Part shown: one piece after another, positions 52,924 to 64,000 of the stretch
How positions within the stretch are numbered: position 1 is the stretch's first letter
Layout of the letters: the number at the start of each line of letters is the position of its first letter
From: Saccoglossus kowalevskii
Lineage: Eukaryota; Hemichordata; Enteropneusta; Harrimaniidae
Assembly: GCF_000003605.2 (NCBI RefSeq)
Contig: NW_003113963.1
Span: forward strand, 332,613 to 396,612
DNA: 64,000 nt
Direction: 5' to 3'
The notes under the pieces: model-generated
Seen by the model: only the letters and a program-made list of their open reading frames with translations
Database searches by the model: none
Told to the model about the DNA's origin: nothing
Translations under genes and position numbers: made by a program

Positions 52924-55140
52924 TGCGTTCTTTAAAAGTTGTCTCGGTCACTCTGAATTCATAAATACTGATCATCATCTTTCTGTCTATTTTGTCTGTT
53001 TATCAGAAATGCCTATTTTATACGTTTATCATTGTTGATTTCCGTGTGTGTGTATGTGTTCCACTGATATCCCAAGAAGTAAGTATCAGATTTCGTTGAA
53101 ACGTAGTACATAGAGGCCCTAGGATATTGCGCAGGCCAGGTTAGTTTTTGGCTGAAGTCTCGTGATTAGTAATGACCTAATTAGTCGATTTTAAGCATTT
53201 TCACTTGTTTTCAAGTACCATTAAACATATTTTAATCAAACATGGTGTATTGATGCTATTGGATAAGCCATATTCATGTTCAGTTTAGGATTACATTTCG
53301 CGATTACTAATTACCCAATTTGCATAAATTAATAAATTTACAGGTGCTCCACAAATTACTTGAGTACCATTCATCAATTTTGTTAATGAAACTAGGTACT
53401 TATTGCTTTTGGATAATCCGCAGATCTGATTACTTCAGGGTTGAAATCCATGCATATTAATTAACTTCTTAGTATAAATAACCATGAATAACATAAATGT
53501 ACTAAGCACTGCAGCAGATAGTGACATACAGCCAGTGCTATAATGAAGGTATCTTACAATGTGATATGATTATCAGATGACTATATATCGTCATGTGACC
53601 CTATTAATATGCATGCACCTGATGCTAAAATATTGTTGTCTGACAAGATATATGAGCAAAATATCAAGTCCTTATATATGGTCATTATTTCATTAAATAT
53701 TTATAATTGTTAAGCCAGTTATATCTTAAATGCTGTATTTACTGTGAATATAAATGAAAAAGACAACCCTATGGTCAAAATAAGACATATTTCAATGATT
53801 CTGCATGCAATAAACACAATGCCTTACGTGTATTAAAGATGTGTTTTTAACATAGTAATAAATACAGTATTCTATATTTGTACGTCATGCCTTCAATTCC
53901 GTCAACACGCCGGAGTTCTTTGTAAGATGTTTTTTGGATCATTTATTCAGTGTTATCACATATTCGTCATTGAGTGCTAAGATACCATTATTGTAATGAC
54001 AGTCGTTACTGAAATGTATGTGTGCATAGCCCCGGGAGAAGTTGGAGTGAAGAGTGTGATTTACTGCCTTTTGATATGTCCGCAATAACGATCGTGATAC
54101 GATTTTTGAGAAATGTAGCAATTTGAAACGCTCTCAGCTCAATCCTATTGGAACAAGGGAGTTTCAAAATGACGTGGGTTCTGGGAATGCTTGCAATTTG
54201 TAAATATTTGTGATAGCTTCAAGAATATTAACTTTTTGGAATCTGCGTTTCAGAAACGACTGCGCATGCACCCTTTCGATATTTCGACTCATTCTTTTCA
54301 TTTTCATTCATCACTGTTAACAAGAGATTACGCCCCGAAGCCGGAATCTTATTTGAGCGTGCAGAAAATATTGATAATGGTCTTAGCTTTTGTCATACAC
54401 GTTCTCGATTTTTTACGTAAATATATCTAAGATGAAGAAGAGCGAGTCAGTATGTTTTCAGGGTATTGCGAGGAATATGGAGAGATATTGAAACACAAAG
54501 CAGGCATTTGATATCCCGCATTACGAGGGATAAGCGGACGATATGCGTACTCGTCTCGAGGTACTAGTCCCGAAAAATGGAAAAGTTTGACCCTGATATG
54601 AGTCGCGATAAAAGAGGTTTGTTTGATTTCGTAGGAGAGGTTTCGGAAACCTTGTTTGGGACAGCGAACTCCCATGACGTAAATATACTGAATAGGCACA
54701 CAGCGGCATAGGATAATTTGCCGAGACCCAAAACCAAATTGTATCATATAAAGATGTGTATTTAATTGCGCTCTTTTTGGCACTATTTGAGATATTTTCT
54801 TCAAAGCATTGTCCAATCAAATCGCTCGTTATAGCTATATCATGCATAAATAGTAGAAGATTTCCTTTCTAGTCAGAGATTGAGCCGCCATTTTGCAATC
54901 AGTTGATGTAGCGTTGGAAATCCGAATAGTTAGATCAGTTCGCTCTAAAATGTTGTAAAATTTTCATTACATCGTTTACAAAAGACACACAGTTATATAT
55001 GAAAGCAATCAAATTTATGTACACGATGCAAGTTGTTATGCTCATAGTAATATGATACTAAATTTTCAACCGTCGCGCATTTGAAAACTAAGCGACATGT
55101 CTTTACGGTACGTCTTTGAGGTGTAATCTGTGGAAGGACT
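52924..55140. other. No convincing gene; worn dispersed repeats
   Basis: 53050-53470 holds a degenerate CCACTGATATCCCAAGAAGT-type repeat with AATTTGCATAAATTAAT blocks also seen near 5860 and 6680. Overlapping minus-strand open frames at 54427-54847 lack any recognisable domain. Confidence 0.4.
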
Positions 55141-55152
55141 ATAGGAATGCAA

Positions 55153-55364
55153 TACTGTAAAATGACTAATATTCACTGGGTTTAAATTTCACTGATTTAC
55201 CATTTCAGGCATATTCAGTGGGTTTTAAATTCACGGTTTCGTCATTTAGATAATGTGTTCTATGCTAAATTTTACATATTCACTGTGTTTTAATTTAGCG
55301 CATTTTTCCAGTCAGCGAAATAAGCTAAATTAAAACCCAGTGAATAATTACCCCCTTTACAGTA
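55153..55364. mobile_element. MITE, TACTGTAAAATGAC family (C2), copy 2
   Basis: TACTGTAAAATGACTAATAT to ...CCCCCTTTACAGTA, nearly the same as 16220-16430 throughout, including AGATAATGTGTTCTATGCTA. Confidence 0.8.
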
Positions 55365-55540
55365 CTTTGTACAGACCGACCCATGATTTAGAGGCACCTT
55401 CATTCAAATCGACCATATCGTAAGAGTCCCGCACGCGTTGTTAATTTTTTGAATATGTCATTTATTGGTATGTTATACCATTTGACGCAACAGCATGCCA
55501 TACCTTTCTATGATGCGAAATTTGGGTATTTATATTGCAA

Positions 55541-55765
55541 CTTCACAATGGGTCATGCAATTCCACAATGGGTCATGCAATTCCACAATGGGTCATGCGA
55601 TTCCACAATGGGTCATGCAATTCCACAATGGGTCATGCGATTCCACAATGGGTCATGCGATTCCACAATGGGTCATGCGATTCCATAATGGGTCATGCGA
55701 TTCCACGATGGATCATGCAATTCCACAATGGGTCATGCGATTCCACAATTGGTCATGCAATTCCA
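55541..55765. repeat. 20-bp tandem repeat, about 11 copies
   Basis: Unit ACAATGGGTCATGCAATTCC with A/G alternation at one position (CATGCAATT or CATGCGATT). All plus frames stay open across it; not a gene. Confidence 0.95.
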
Positions 55766-56520
55766 TGACTGGGTCAACATGCGTTGCTACTCTAACTAAC
55801 ATAGCACTTACAGTCAGAGGAGCGCGCACAGCCACCCGTCTCCGGTCCCTGTTTATATGACAGTAAACTTAAACGACGGTTTTTTTCTATGCTCATTTCT
55901 GAATCTAGTATTCCAGGAACCATTCTCGGAAAACAATGATTACTTTGCCCGTTGACACATTGTTTTTCCTAATCCGGATATAATGTAATGAATTGGCGAT
56001 GGTCGCTAGTGAACGTTTAGTAAACCATAAAAAGAAGCAGAGAAAATAACATTAAAGTATCGATAAACAAACCTAATACAAGAATTGCGAACTATATTTA
56101 AAATAAAAAAAATGAATACATCTGTGACTTACGTAGGCATGTTTTTCTCGTTAAAAAATTGACAGGCATGACAATAATTCTACGGGGAGGAAGCTTTATA
56201 TTGTAAGAGGAACATACTCAAAACGATTTAATTGTATAGAAAAGAGTTGCAAGCATTTTTTTGAATAATTACTTATTTCACTACAAAGGGTATGTGACGA
56301 GATGAATTTCAGACCCGGAAAACTTTCGCAGCTTTCGAAAAATTGACGCATCTGATGTGAGCATCGCAATTGATAAATGGGTAAATTTCCTGGGCCTGAT
56401 GACGTGAATATTTTAAATATGCCAATCAAAGCATATGTTATTTGTTGGCCTTGTTTTGTTTTGCCCAGTAATTTTATGAATGCTTATTTAAATTGTTAAA
56501 AATAAAACTGGTGACTTGAC

Positions 56521-57290
56521 CAACAAGGATAACTACACACCGATTGCTACAGTTATGAGTCGAATGTACTTGAAATTATTATTTTTGTAAAAATCTCGGT
56601 ACGGAAAACTTTCAATTTGGTTTCAAAGAATCTTATTCTATCGACTTTTGCATCTATGCTATGAAAGAAATAATCAATTATTATCGGTCTTATAATAGTC
56701 CTGTGTTTGTTTGTTTTCTAAACTTATTAATAGGGGCTTACCCGCGGCTATATTGGTCGCGCGTTTTAACAGTCTGGTATCGTACACAATATTTCTGTGT
56801 CAAATAGGGTAGCGCTCTTTAGTACTAATTTTAATTTGAGGCTAACAATGGTGTACGACAGGGAAGAGTTTTATCTCCGTTGCTTGGATCAGCTAGTACT
56901 CAGTTAAAGCCATGTGAGATAGGATGTAGCATATGCGGTCGAGCAATGAACCACCTTATGTACGCGGATGATGTGGTGATGAAGATTACTACTGACAATG
57001 TACGAGGCATATGGCTCAGATAATGGTATTTATCACTCAAGTCTGAGACAGTGCATGATGTTTTTACCATGTAGAGGTTTTCTTAAAATTACTAATTTGC
57101 CAGCAGTTTACCTTGGTCATAACCCTCTGACTGTATATAACAACGCATTCGAATTGCTATGGGGTTTGAGCGGGATTGTAACGCGAGTTATTCCCATATT
57201 TGGTGCGTCTGAATATAGTCAGTGCGCTTTGACGCTCATGTCATTTCTAAGATGAGTCTATTGTACAGACAATTTGTTATTTTGCTAAAA
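56521..57290 (+). pseudogene. LINE reverse transcriptase fragment, decayed
   Basis: Readable pieces in changing plus frames: NYTPIATVMSRMYLKLL, NQFGFKESYSIDFCIYAM, INYYRSYNSPVFVCFLN, NGVRQGRVLSPLL, CSICGRAMNHLMYADDVV (catalytic YADD at 56961-56972), then YGSDNGIYHSS and LPAVYLGHNPLTVYN. These follow the order of RT blocks of non-LTR retrotransposons (Y-x-P-I, Q-F-G-F, Y-L-D region, GVRQG, YADD). Several frame changes and deletions are evident; endonuclease and 3' end are missing. Clade not assigned. Confidence 0.8.
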
Positions 57291-57376
57291 CGGGTTTGTT
57301 TGTACTATTTTACGCTGTGTGTTGTTATAGGATTTGTTATTTGCGTTTTATCCTGAAATAAAGTACATATTATTAT

Positions 57377-57715
57377 GAGGTTATTACGGGGATACCTCAA
57401 GTATGTCTGAGTGCATACTTTGAGGTGTTCTCGTAATAACCTCATTATTATACAACTTTTTTCTCCCAAGGATGCATCATGGCATCTCATGCTGAAATAC
57501 AAAATGTTTAAAACAGAATCAGCGCACTTTGTGTAGAATCCGGTCAAACTCTGGTGGCAGCTATGTTTGTTTTTATTATTAGAGGACACTTACGCGCGTA
57601 ATCATTCCATATGTGGAATTCGCATTTCCTAATATGGTAGGATGAAAATACCCCGTAAAACACCGCAAAATTACGACAAGCTGTAACTTATGGGGTTACG
57701 GTGACAGATGTATAA
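57377..57715. mobile_element. Family D copy 3 (short hairpin plus tail)
   Basis: GAGGTTATTACGGGGATACC pairs with GGTGTTCTCGTAATAACCTC, with only about 25 bp between (shorter loop than copies 1 and 4). The tail module (57448-57715) is bounded by TTATACA and TGTATAA and includes AATCCGGTCAAACTCTGG. Confidence 0.75.
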
Positions 57716-57719
57716 TGTA

Positions 57720-60700
57720 TGAAATAAAGTACCGCGGTACACATGTTACAATCGTTAGGTTGTGTGTGTATCACGATGATGTGCTTGATTAGATCTTATT
57801 GAATGTGCAAATTATAAATTACTAGTACCTGTATCTGTTACCTGTCACAGTCACAGCTTTATTGGCTAATCAGTCAAAACACAAGGAATTCAACCAGTTT
57901 CACTTTATTTATAGGTATAATATAATAAAAGTGGGTTGGAACTTTTGTTATTTTGTTTCTACTTAACAATTTTCATTATCCGAACGACGGTTCCGGTACA
58001 ACGGAAGATGTCTCCAAGAATGCGATATTGATTTAGCGGGTTTGGGTTTGGGGTTTTCACAATTATATATTCCTACTGTCAGCCAGAATAAAAATAAGAA
58101 GATGCTTGTAAATAAATGTTCAAACTGTACTGTATCCTTTGTATACAAATTCGGTCATATAAGCGTTTGCAAGTATGTATTACTAGTATTTTATGGATGA
58201 CAGTTCTCCACTATCCTTCGTTTTGCATGTAAATGTTAATAAAACTGTGCTTATTCATCAGATTTCGCCAGCGCTTGCTCAACAAACATGAATATGATTT
58301 CAATTTACCAATCGACGACCACCGAACAAAAATACCATACAAAATGTCAAATATTCTTCTGCTCCCATTAATTGTAAATCTATTCCCTATCCGAACATTA
58401 CAAAATGTGATTCTAGCCCCAAATTGGGTTTAATTATATGTTCAATTACTCTACAAGTACTCTACCTCTCGCGCTAAATGGCTTTTGATAACGACATTTG
58501 ACAATATTCCCGCTGAATAGCTCCTGATGTAACTTGTTAATGTTGATGAAATAATACAACATCAATTATAATATTATAAAACAATGTTCAGCATAACTCA
58601 CAGAATTAATAACACACATCCCCCAAATTAATCACTGCACGTGATCTGACTTTTTGTTTTCGCGAGGCATTTTAGATCGATTGTTCTATTGCCCCCGGGC
58701 CAATATCCGGATATTGCCCGCCCTCCATCCCGATACGAAGTCGGCACTCGTGTTCATTTTTGAGATTGTGAACGATTACATGTCATTCATTGCCCTATAC
58801 TTGTAAACGAAACTTTTGAAGTAACACAATATGTTTGCTCTGTCATTTATATTCGTTATTATATTTTGCTCATACAACACATAAGTAGTATATGACTGTA
58901 TTATACAAAGACATGACGGGGTTACTAAACATATATGTAGATATTTATACAATAAACCATTTACAAAAATGACAGACAAATCAATATCACCACTAGATGA
59001 TATAGAAATTACTCAATAAACTCGTGACGACCGAAAATACCCCTTACATTTCAAATGACACGTTTTGTTACAGTTACACATCAAAACAATACTTATGGTC
59101 CCTAGTCCCTTGGCTATTTTTTAAACGATAGAAAATCTAACCATTGATCATGGTCTATTCACTTCTGTTTCGAATTTTGGTTAGGAAAATGTAAAATATA
59201 ATAGAAGACAAGAGAAAAAAAGTTGTTCTCCCCTTGCCCCAAAGCTGCGATTGTCACAAGATGGAGGGATAACAAGTGCATTGCCATAGAAGATCAGAAG
59301 AATTTTATAGATTATTAGATGGCTGGTCTTTTTAGTGTATGAAACGATTCGCTGAGGTAAGGACTGTATGAAGAATATCCGAGGCTGGTGATGTTCTGGA
59401 ATCTCTTCCTTCAACGGCAGAGTGGTTGAGACTATAATCATTGTATTTGGGTTTTTTAAGGAATATAACCATTGTATTTGTATTTGTACTTATTTTTGCA
59501 TGCTTTCATTTGTGAATGAGTGATTTTATACTTTTTTTATTACAAATACATATGTTACATTTTAAGAACCCATGTATGCCTTTTTGTCCAGCGTATAACC
59601 AGCGTGTAATCATAATTACAATATAAACTGTTTAGTCAAGTTACATTGTCACCTACCCAATATTTATGCTTTGTCTGAAAATAGGAATCTATTTAACAAC
59701 TTTACTGAGTCAAGATTATATATATGACGCCCTCGCAATCATCATTATAAATATACACCTGCATACAACACTGTAAAACGTCCAAAGCGTTTGCATTCTT
59801 GAAACTGTTGGAGGTCTCTTGTGAAGATGTTCAAATCTACACGTTTACATATATCATTCTGTTGACACGCCTACATATCCTCCTTACATCTTGTATGTAC
59901 TCTTATCATGTATATACATAGTATAGAATAAACTACTCAAACACTTGTGTCAGGTAGTCTACGGTCGTACCTTAACATACATATTAGTTGGACAGACGTA
60001 GAGCAGGATGTACAAACCTTTTTCGAAACACATGATATCACTTTACAAGTTTCAAATATCTTTCTCTTAACAATTTGACTATAGTGTCGTCCACATCTCA
60101 GTTGTTCTGCTTTGTTCTTGTGGATACTCTCCCGATGTGACTTTTGATTAATGATCTCTGTTTGTATATATGCCATTTTCACGATATTTGATGAATGTAA
60201 TATAGGAGTACATGTTTTGTTTATCAAGGTCTGTGGGTGGCCCTACAATTGCTATAAGCAGGCTTTACACTGTGACAAGGTGTAATTGCCTACGTCAACT
60301 TGTCAAAAAAAAATGACAATGATTAATTTTGTATATAATTGTAATACTTTATAAAGAAAATTGAATCATCAAAGGGGATATCAACAAAAACATGACTTTT
60401 TAATGCAAAGTCACGGCTTTTCGACTGTATAATTTGAATATTGAATAATAAAAACATGTTTCTTCCGAGTACATGTTCACGAACCAGACGTGTTATTTGG
60501 CTCTGGGGATTTCTGGGGATCCAATTTCGAAGTATAGAAATAAGGTAGGTGTAAGGTAGGCTGATAAATAAAAACTAAAAAGACAGACCACAACAAATGG
60601 TTATTTTGATTGAATTATATTTATTTACTACATTGACCCTTTATCGTTGACTTGACCAGACAACAAAGGATAAAACAATTCACAAGAACACACAATTTTT

Positions 60701-62110
60701 TTTTAGATAGGATAAAACAATTCAGAATTGCGAGAACGACATATGGACTTCATGGTTTATATGAACTGAGTCAGGAGTTTCAAAAACAGTGAGCACATCG
60801 TGCTTCATATGGGACACCTGTCATTTTATTATTCATAATCAAAGGTTACTGTTTGAAAGTTGAGGTCTACATCGGGCAAGTGACACTGGCGCCGCCATCT
60901 AAGGTCATATGTGAAATCATGTTATCGTATTTAACCACAGGCCGTAAAACCTTTTTACTACTAAGCCTGGTGGTCCTCTTCAAAATCTTCGGTTTAATAG
61001 GTACAATGGCTGCATAATTACTACAGGGCTTACGTATAGCGAAAGAGCCGGGAGTAAGATTGAGGAAAATTGATCATAGTAAAGCTAAAATCATCTTTTT
61101 TTTGGCATGTAGTTCATTAGTAAACCGGCCTTTATAGACAACAGAATGGCTGATTCCGTAGTCGCCTTAATCTCAAGTCTAAGATTAATCAATTATAAAT
61201 TTTATATCGAATCAGTTGATGATTAGGTGATTTTGGGATTAAATCTTTCATATAGAAAGTTACCCTTTAACAATGCACGTAACAAGAAGCTAAAGGCGTG
61301 CATCTCTCAAAAAATGAGAATTCAAAATATCGTCGCTAACAGCTAATAGTTATTGAACATCACATTTTTATTGCTCCCAACCTTTTTTCATTTTTGTATG
61401 AAAACGTAGTCATATAAATTGTAATTCACATTTGCCCTAACAAATTGAGTGTATATCCAAAACATGTGCATTACACTATGGGCGAGTACAATGCTGCTTC
61501 ATATTATTTCCGCTGTTGAATAAAATCGTTGGTTGATAGGTAATCGTTGAAATAAAGAAAGCATTGTTTCTTTGATTATTATTTTCACCAAAGTACACCG
61601 GCCTAGCATCTTCTAAAGATTGATATCGTGAAAGTCATACAACATTCACATAGTAAAATTTTAATCACTTTACCCGTTTCCTTTCTAAGATTTATCAAAT
61701 TTTGTCATTAAGATCAGAATCTATAAACGTTCTGTTTATGATGTAAAAATTGAAATTGAATTAATGTCTGCGACGAACCACTTGTTGTGTTTACGCACGT
61801 GTGCATTAACTGTCAACTGTCATTGCTATTCGTTTTTGTCATTCATTATGATTATTTTCTTATGCATTTTGATTATTCATCTCGGACTTCACATTATAGC
61901 CATGCATTTATGGTTCTAAAAAGAACCTATGTATTTGTTCCGTCTCTCGGCCATGTGTATTCACGGTAATCGAAACAAAGTACTCTGTGATGGGGTGGGG
62001 AAGAATAAAACACCATATAAGGAGCAAACAGAAGTATCATGGCTATCTCGGTTTCGCCGAGATCTCAACTTAGTTGGCGTATAATGTCTATGATGTATTC
62101 TTAAAAGGAA
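57720..62110. other. No convincing gene
   Basis: AT-rich; short open frames only (for example 59181-59441 and 59937-60227 on the minus strand) with no domain or splice support. No clear repeat family noted apart from simple AT-rich tracts. Confidence 0.4.
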
Positions 62111-62117
62111 AATATGT

Positions 62118-62264
62118 ATAATAACAATGTTATTACGAGGATACCTGAAAGTATGCACTTAGACAGTACACCGTCGCATCGACCTCCGCTGCGCGTCAGT
62201 CGATACTCCCGCTGTACTGTCTTCGTGCATACTTTGAGGTATCCTCACAATAACTTCGTATTAT
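62118..62264. repeat. Fold-back hairpin element (family D, copy 4)
   Basis: The left arm ATGTTATTACGAGGATACCT, TATGCACTTAGACAGTAC pairs with the right arm GTACTGTCTTCGTGCATACT, AGGTATCCTCACAATAACTT. The central part around CGACCTCCGCTGCGCGTCAG also occurs, reversed, in copy 1. No tail module follows. Confidence 0.75.
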
Positions 62265-62269
62265 GCTTT

Positions 62270-64000
62270 ATAGAAACTTTATTAATAGTATGTCTGAGCT
62301 GTAGATAGATTGAAATTGAATCATTGTTTTATAGGAAAGTATTGATTACTGCGTTTTATCTGACTAAACATTTGTTCAATGTATATTGCATACATTCATA
62401 TACAAACTGGTGAACATGCTAGTAAAGTTTTTGAGGCATAAAGTAATCCGATTATCATTGATATATAGATTCGCTTCCAGGAGAGCTTGTCTCGAGTGAT
62501 CATGAAATCCTAAATATAGTAAGAGATTAGAATAATCTAAAACCTTATTAATTAATCATAATAACCAGACGTTTCCGGTAATGCTCCTTTATGTACTCAA
62601 ATAATCGGATTTTACAGGTTAACCTCGACAACTAACAGCGGTCGAAATAACACCCTGGAACGAATATTAGGTTTTTGAATTTACCGATAACAATTACCTA
62701 TACTTATATTTTTGTTGTTCTTTAAATTGTTGTTTATACATTCATGTAGCCTGCCGTGTCACGTGTTAAGTATACTCATAAATCCTGCTTTGTCACGTGT
62801 TAAGAACACGTGTGCCCTGTTGAGTATACAAATGGTGCGCTTTGTTTGTGTTGTTTTCAGCTACTCGAGCCGCACAAGTAAAATATCGTTGTGATTTTCA
62901 GCATCTGTATTGATAATAGTGTACGTATTGTCCAAGTAAGTTTGCGAGTGTGACTACCCTCAACGACGTGAGGCAAAGCAATGCATTGTGAAATGGAGTT
63001 CGTTCGTGTCCAATCAATATTTTAAATATTTATTTGTAATGTGTTGGCTTTCGTATGTTGTATATTTAACATTAATTAGCGAGCACATATATGTAGATAA
63101 TATGTTGACATATATAGAAGAGAATGTGAAATAAATTAAAATATACAATAATTTTGAAAACGATGTACTTCCGGCCGACACGGGCGCCGCCATTTTGTTT
63201 GCTGTTTATGTAAAGCGAAACAGGTTAGTCATGGCAAAACCTATTTAGAAATGTTCTTCAATGATAATATTATTAATGGTACTTGCAGTATACTAAGATG
63301 ATTAACTTCGTCTGTAGACGAAAATTAACGTACTTGATTTTATGACAAATAATTGGTTTAATTGGGGTATTATCAGTTATTGCTAAGAGCAAAATTTGTG
63401 AGGCATAGTCGTCTCTGAGCCAGCTTTTATAATTCACGGTGCTTTGAATTATTGATTACATTGTTAAGAATTTTCGTCTAACTATACCAAATAAATAAAT
63501 TTTCTATAAATTATCATTTTACAAAAAAGGAAAACTCCTCATAGCCGACAATGTACAAATTCAAAAAAAAACAGGGCCATTTTATACACATAACCGAGTT
63601 GAGTAGCCACGATTTAACAAAATAAAAAAAAAGTGTTTTCCTTGCTTTTAAATTTCAATCCGTATCCATATAAAATTAAGCATCAATACAGCGTTGATGT
63701 CCCAGCAATAACACCGATTCAACAACACAGGTATTAACAATATTTAGCTAAATAGTATAAACGTTGATCCAGCTGACTTATCACTCTAAATGTATCAGTC
63801 CGCCGTCTCAAACCACGAATCTGAACTTTGCTTATTTTGAAATCATTTGAAATAAAACAGTTTGTAATCCGTTGAAAAAAACAAACAATTTCTTCAAAAT
63901 AGAGAGAATTACATTAACACTACTACAAATTCTAACTGTGAAGTGAAAAAATAGGCCAAGGCATTGCCTGTCACATATTATGAGTTTACATATAGAGAAG
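62270..64000. other. No convincing gene; three CACGTG boxes
   Basis: Three E-boxes CACGTG lie within 53 bp (62760-62765, 62794-62799, 62807-62812), two in the repeated context TGTCACGTGTTAAG. Otherwise AT-rich, without a coding signal. Confidence 0.4.

Noticed and set aside
54427-54847. Two overlapping minus-strand frames of 108 and 129 codons
   Set aside because: No recognisable domain; both frames are equally open over the same DNA. A plausible ATG in ATTTTGCAATC context upstream leads to a stop after 18 codons.
55449-55860. Frames reading NGSCDSTMGHAIPQWVM
   Set aside because: Product of the 20-bp tandem repeat.

Overview
This is an AT-rich eukaryotic (animal) window. Its genes are split by GT-AG introns, it is dense in small DNA transposons, LINE fragments and tRNA-headed SINEs, and it carries large mini- and microsatellites. 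Gene content (a ZNF451-type zinc-finger/PIN protein, a CYP1-like P450 and an N-acetylglucosamine-6-phosphate deacetylase relative) and repeat style suggest a marine invertebrate, perhaps a non-vertebrate deuterostome such as a hemichordate or cephalochordate. The species was not identified; that placement is an inference.

Layout. (1) About 1.17-11.6 kb, plus strand: the last eight exons of a divergent N-acetylglucosamine-6-phosphate deacetylase-like gene; every exon junction is in phase. Its 5' exons lie left of the window. The introns hold two SINE copies (one just upstream of the first visible exon), a fold-back element, a PIF/Harbinger-like element with an intact Myb/SANT ORF, a 26-bp tandem array split by an element with perfect 27-bp inverted repeats around a tRNA-like core, and a THAP-bearing Kolobok-like transposon with TTAA target duplications. 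(2) About 12.6-20.2 kb, minus strand, tail-to-tail with gene 1: six exons of a ZNF451-like gene encoding C2H2 fingers and a C-terminal PIN-like domain. Its N-terminal exons were not found. (3) About 20.2-38.9 kb: no convincing gene. It holds many TTAA-flanked MITEs, a minisatellite of about 1.75 kb (16-bp unit, 48-bp higher-order unit), a LINE endonuclease fragment and a GC-rich stem-loop. (4) 38.9-47.5 kb, plus strand: a complete five-exon P450 gene with TATA and CCAAT promoter elements, 494 codons, CYP1-like, with MITEs just upstream of three of its four internal splice acceptors. (5) 47.7-64 kb: no convincing gene. It has a perfect TTTA microsatellite of about 200 bp, a cluster of CTCF-like motifs, more MITEs, a 20-bp tandem array and a decayed LINE reverse transcriptase.

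The three genes show no common pathway; they are ordinary neighbours. The most unusual content is the mobile DNA: an inverted-repeat element carrying a pol III-like A/B box pair, several MITE families sharing TTAA ends with a resident THAP transposon, a nested insertion whose empty site survives in sister copies, and a fold-back family seen four times. No prokaryotic-type system (CRISPR, operon, phage) is present.
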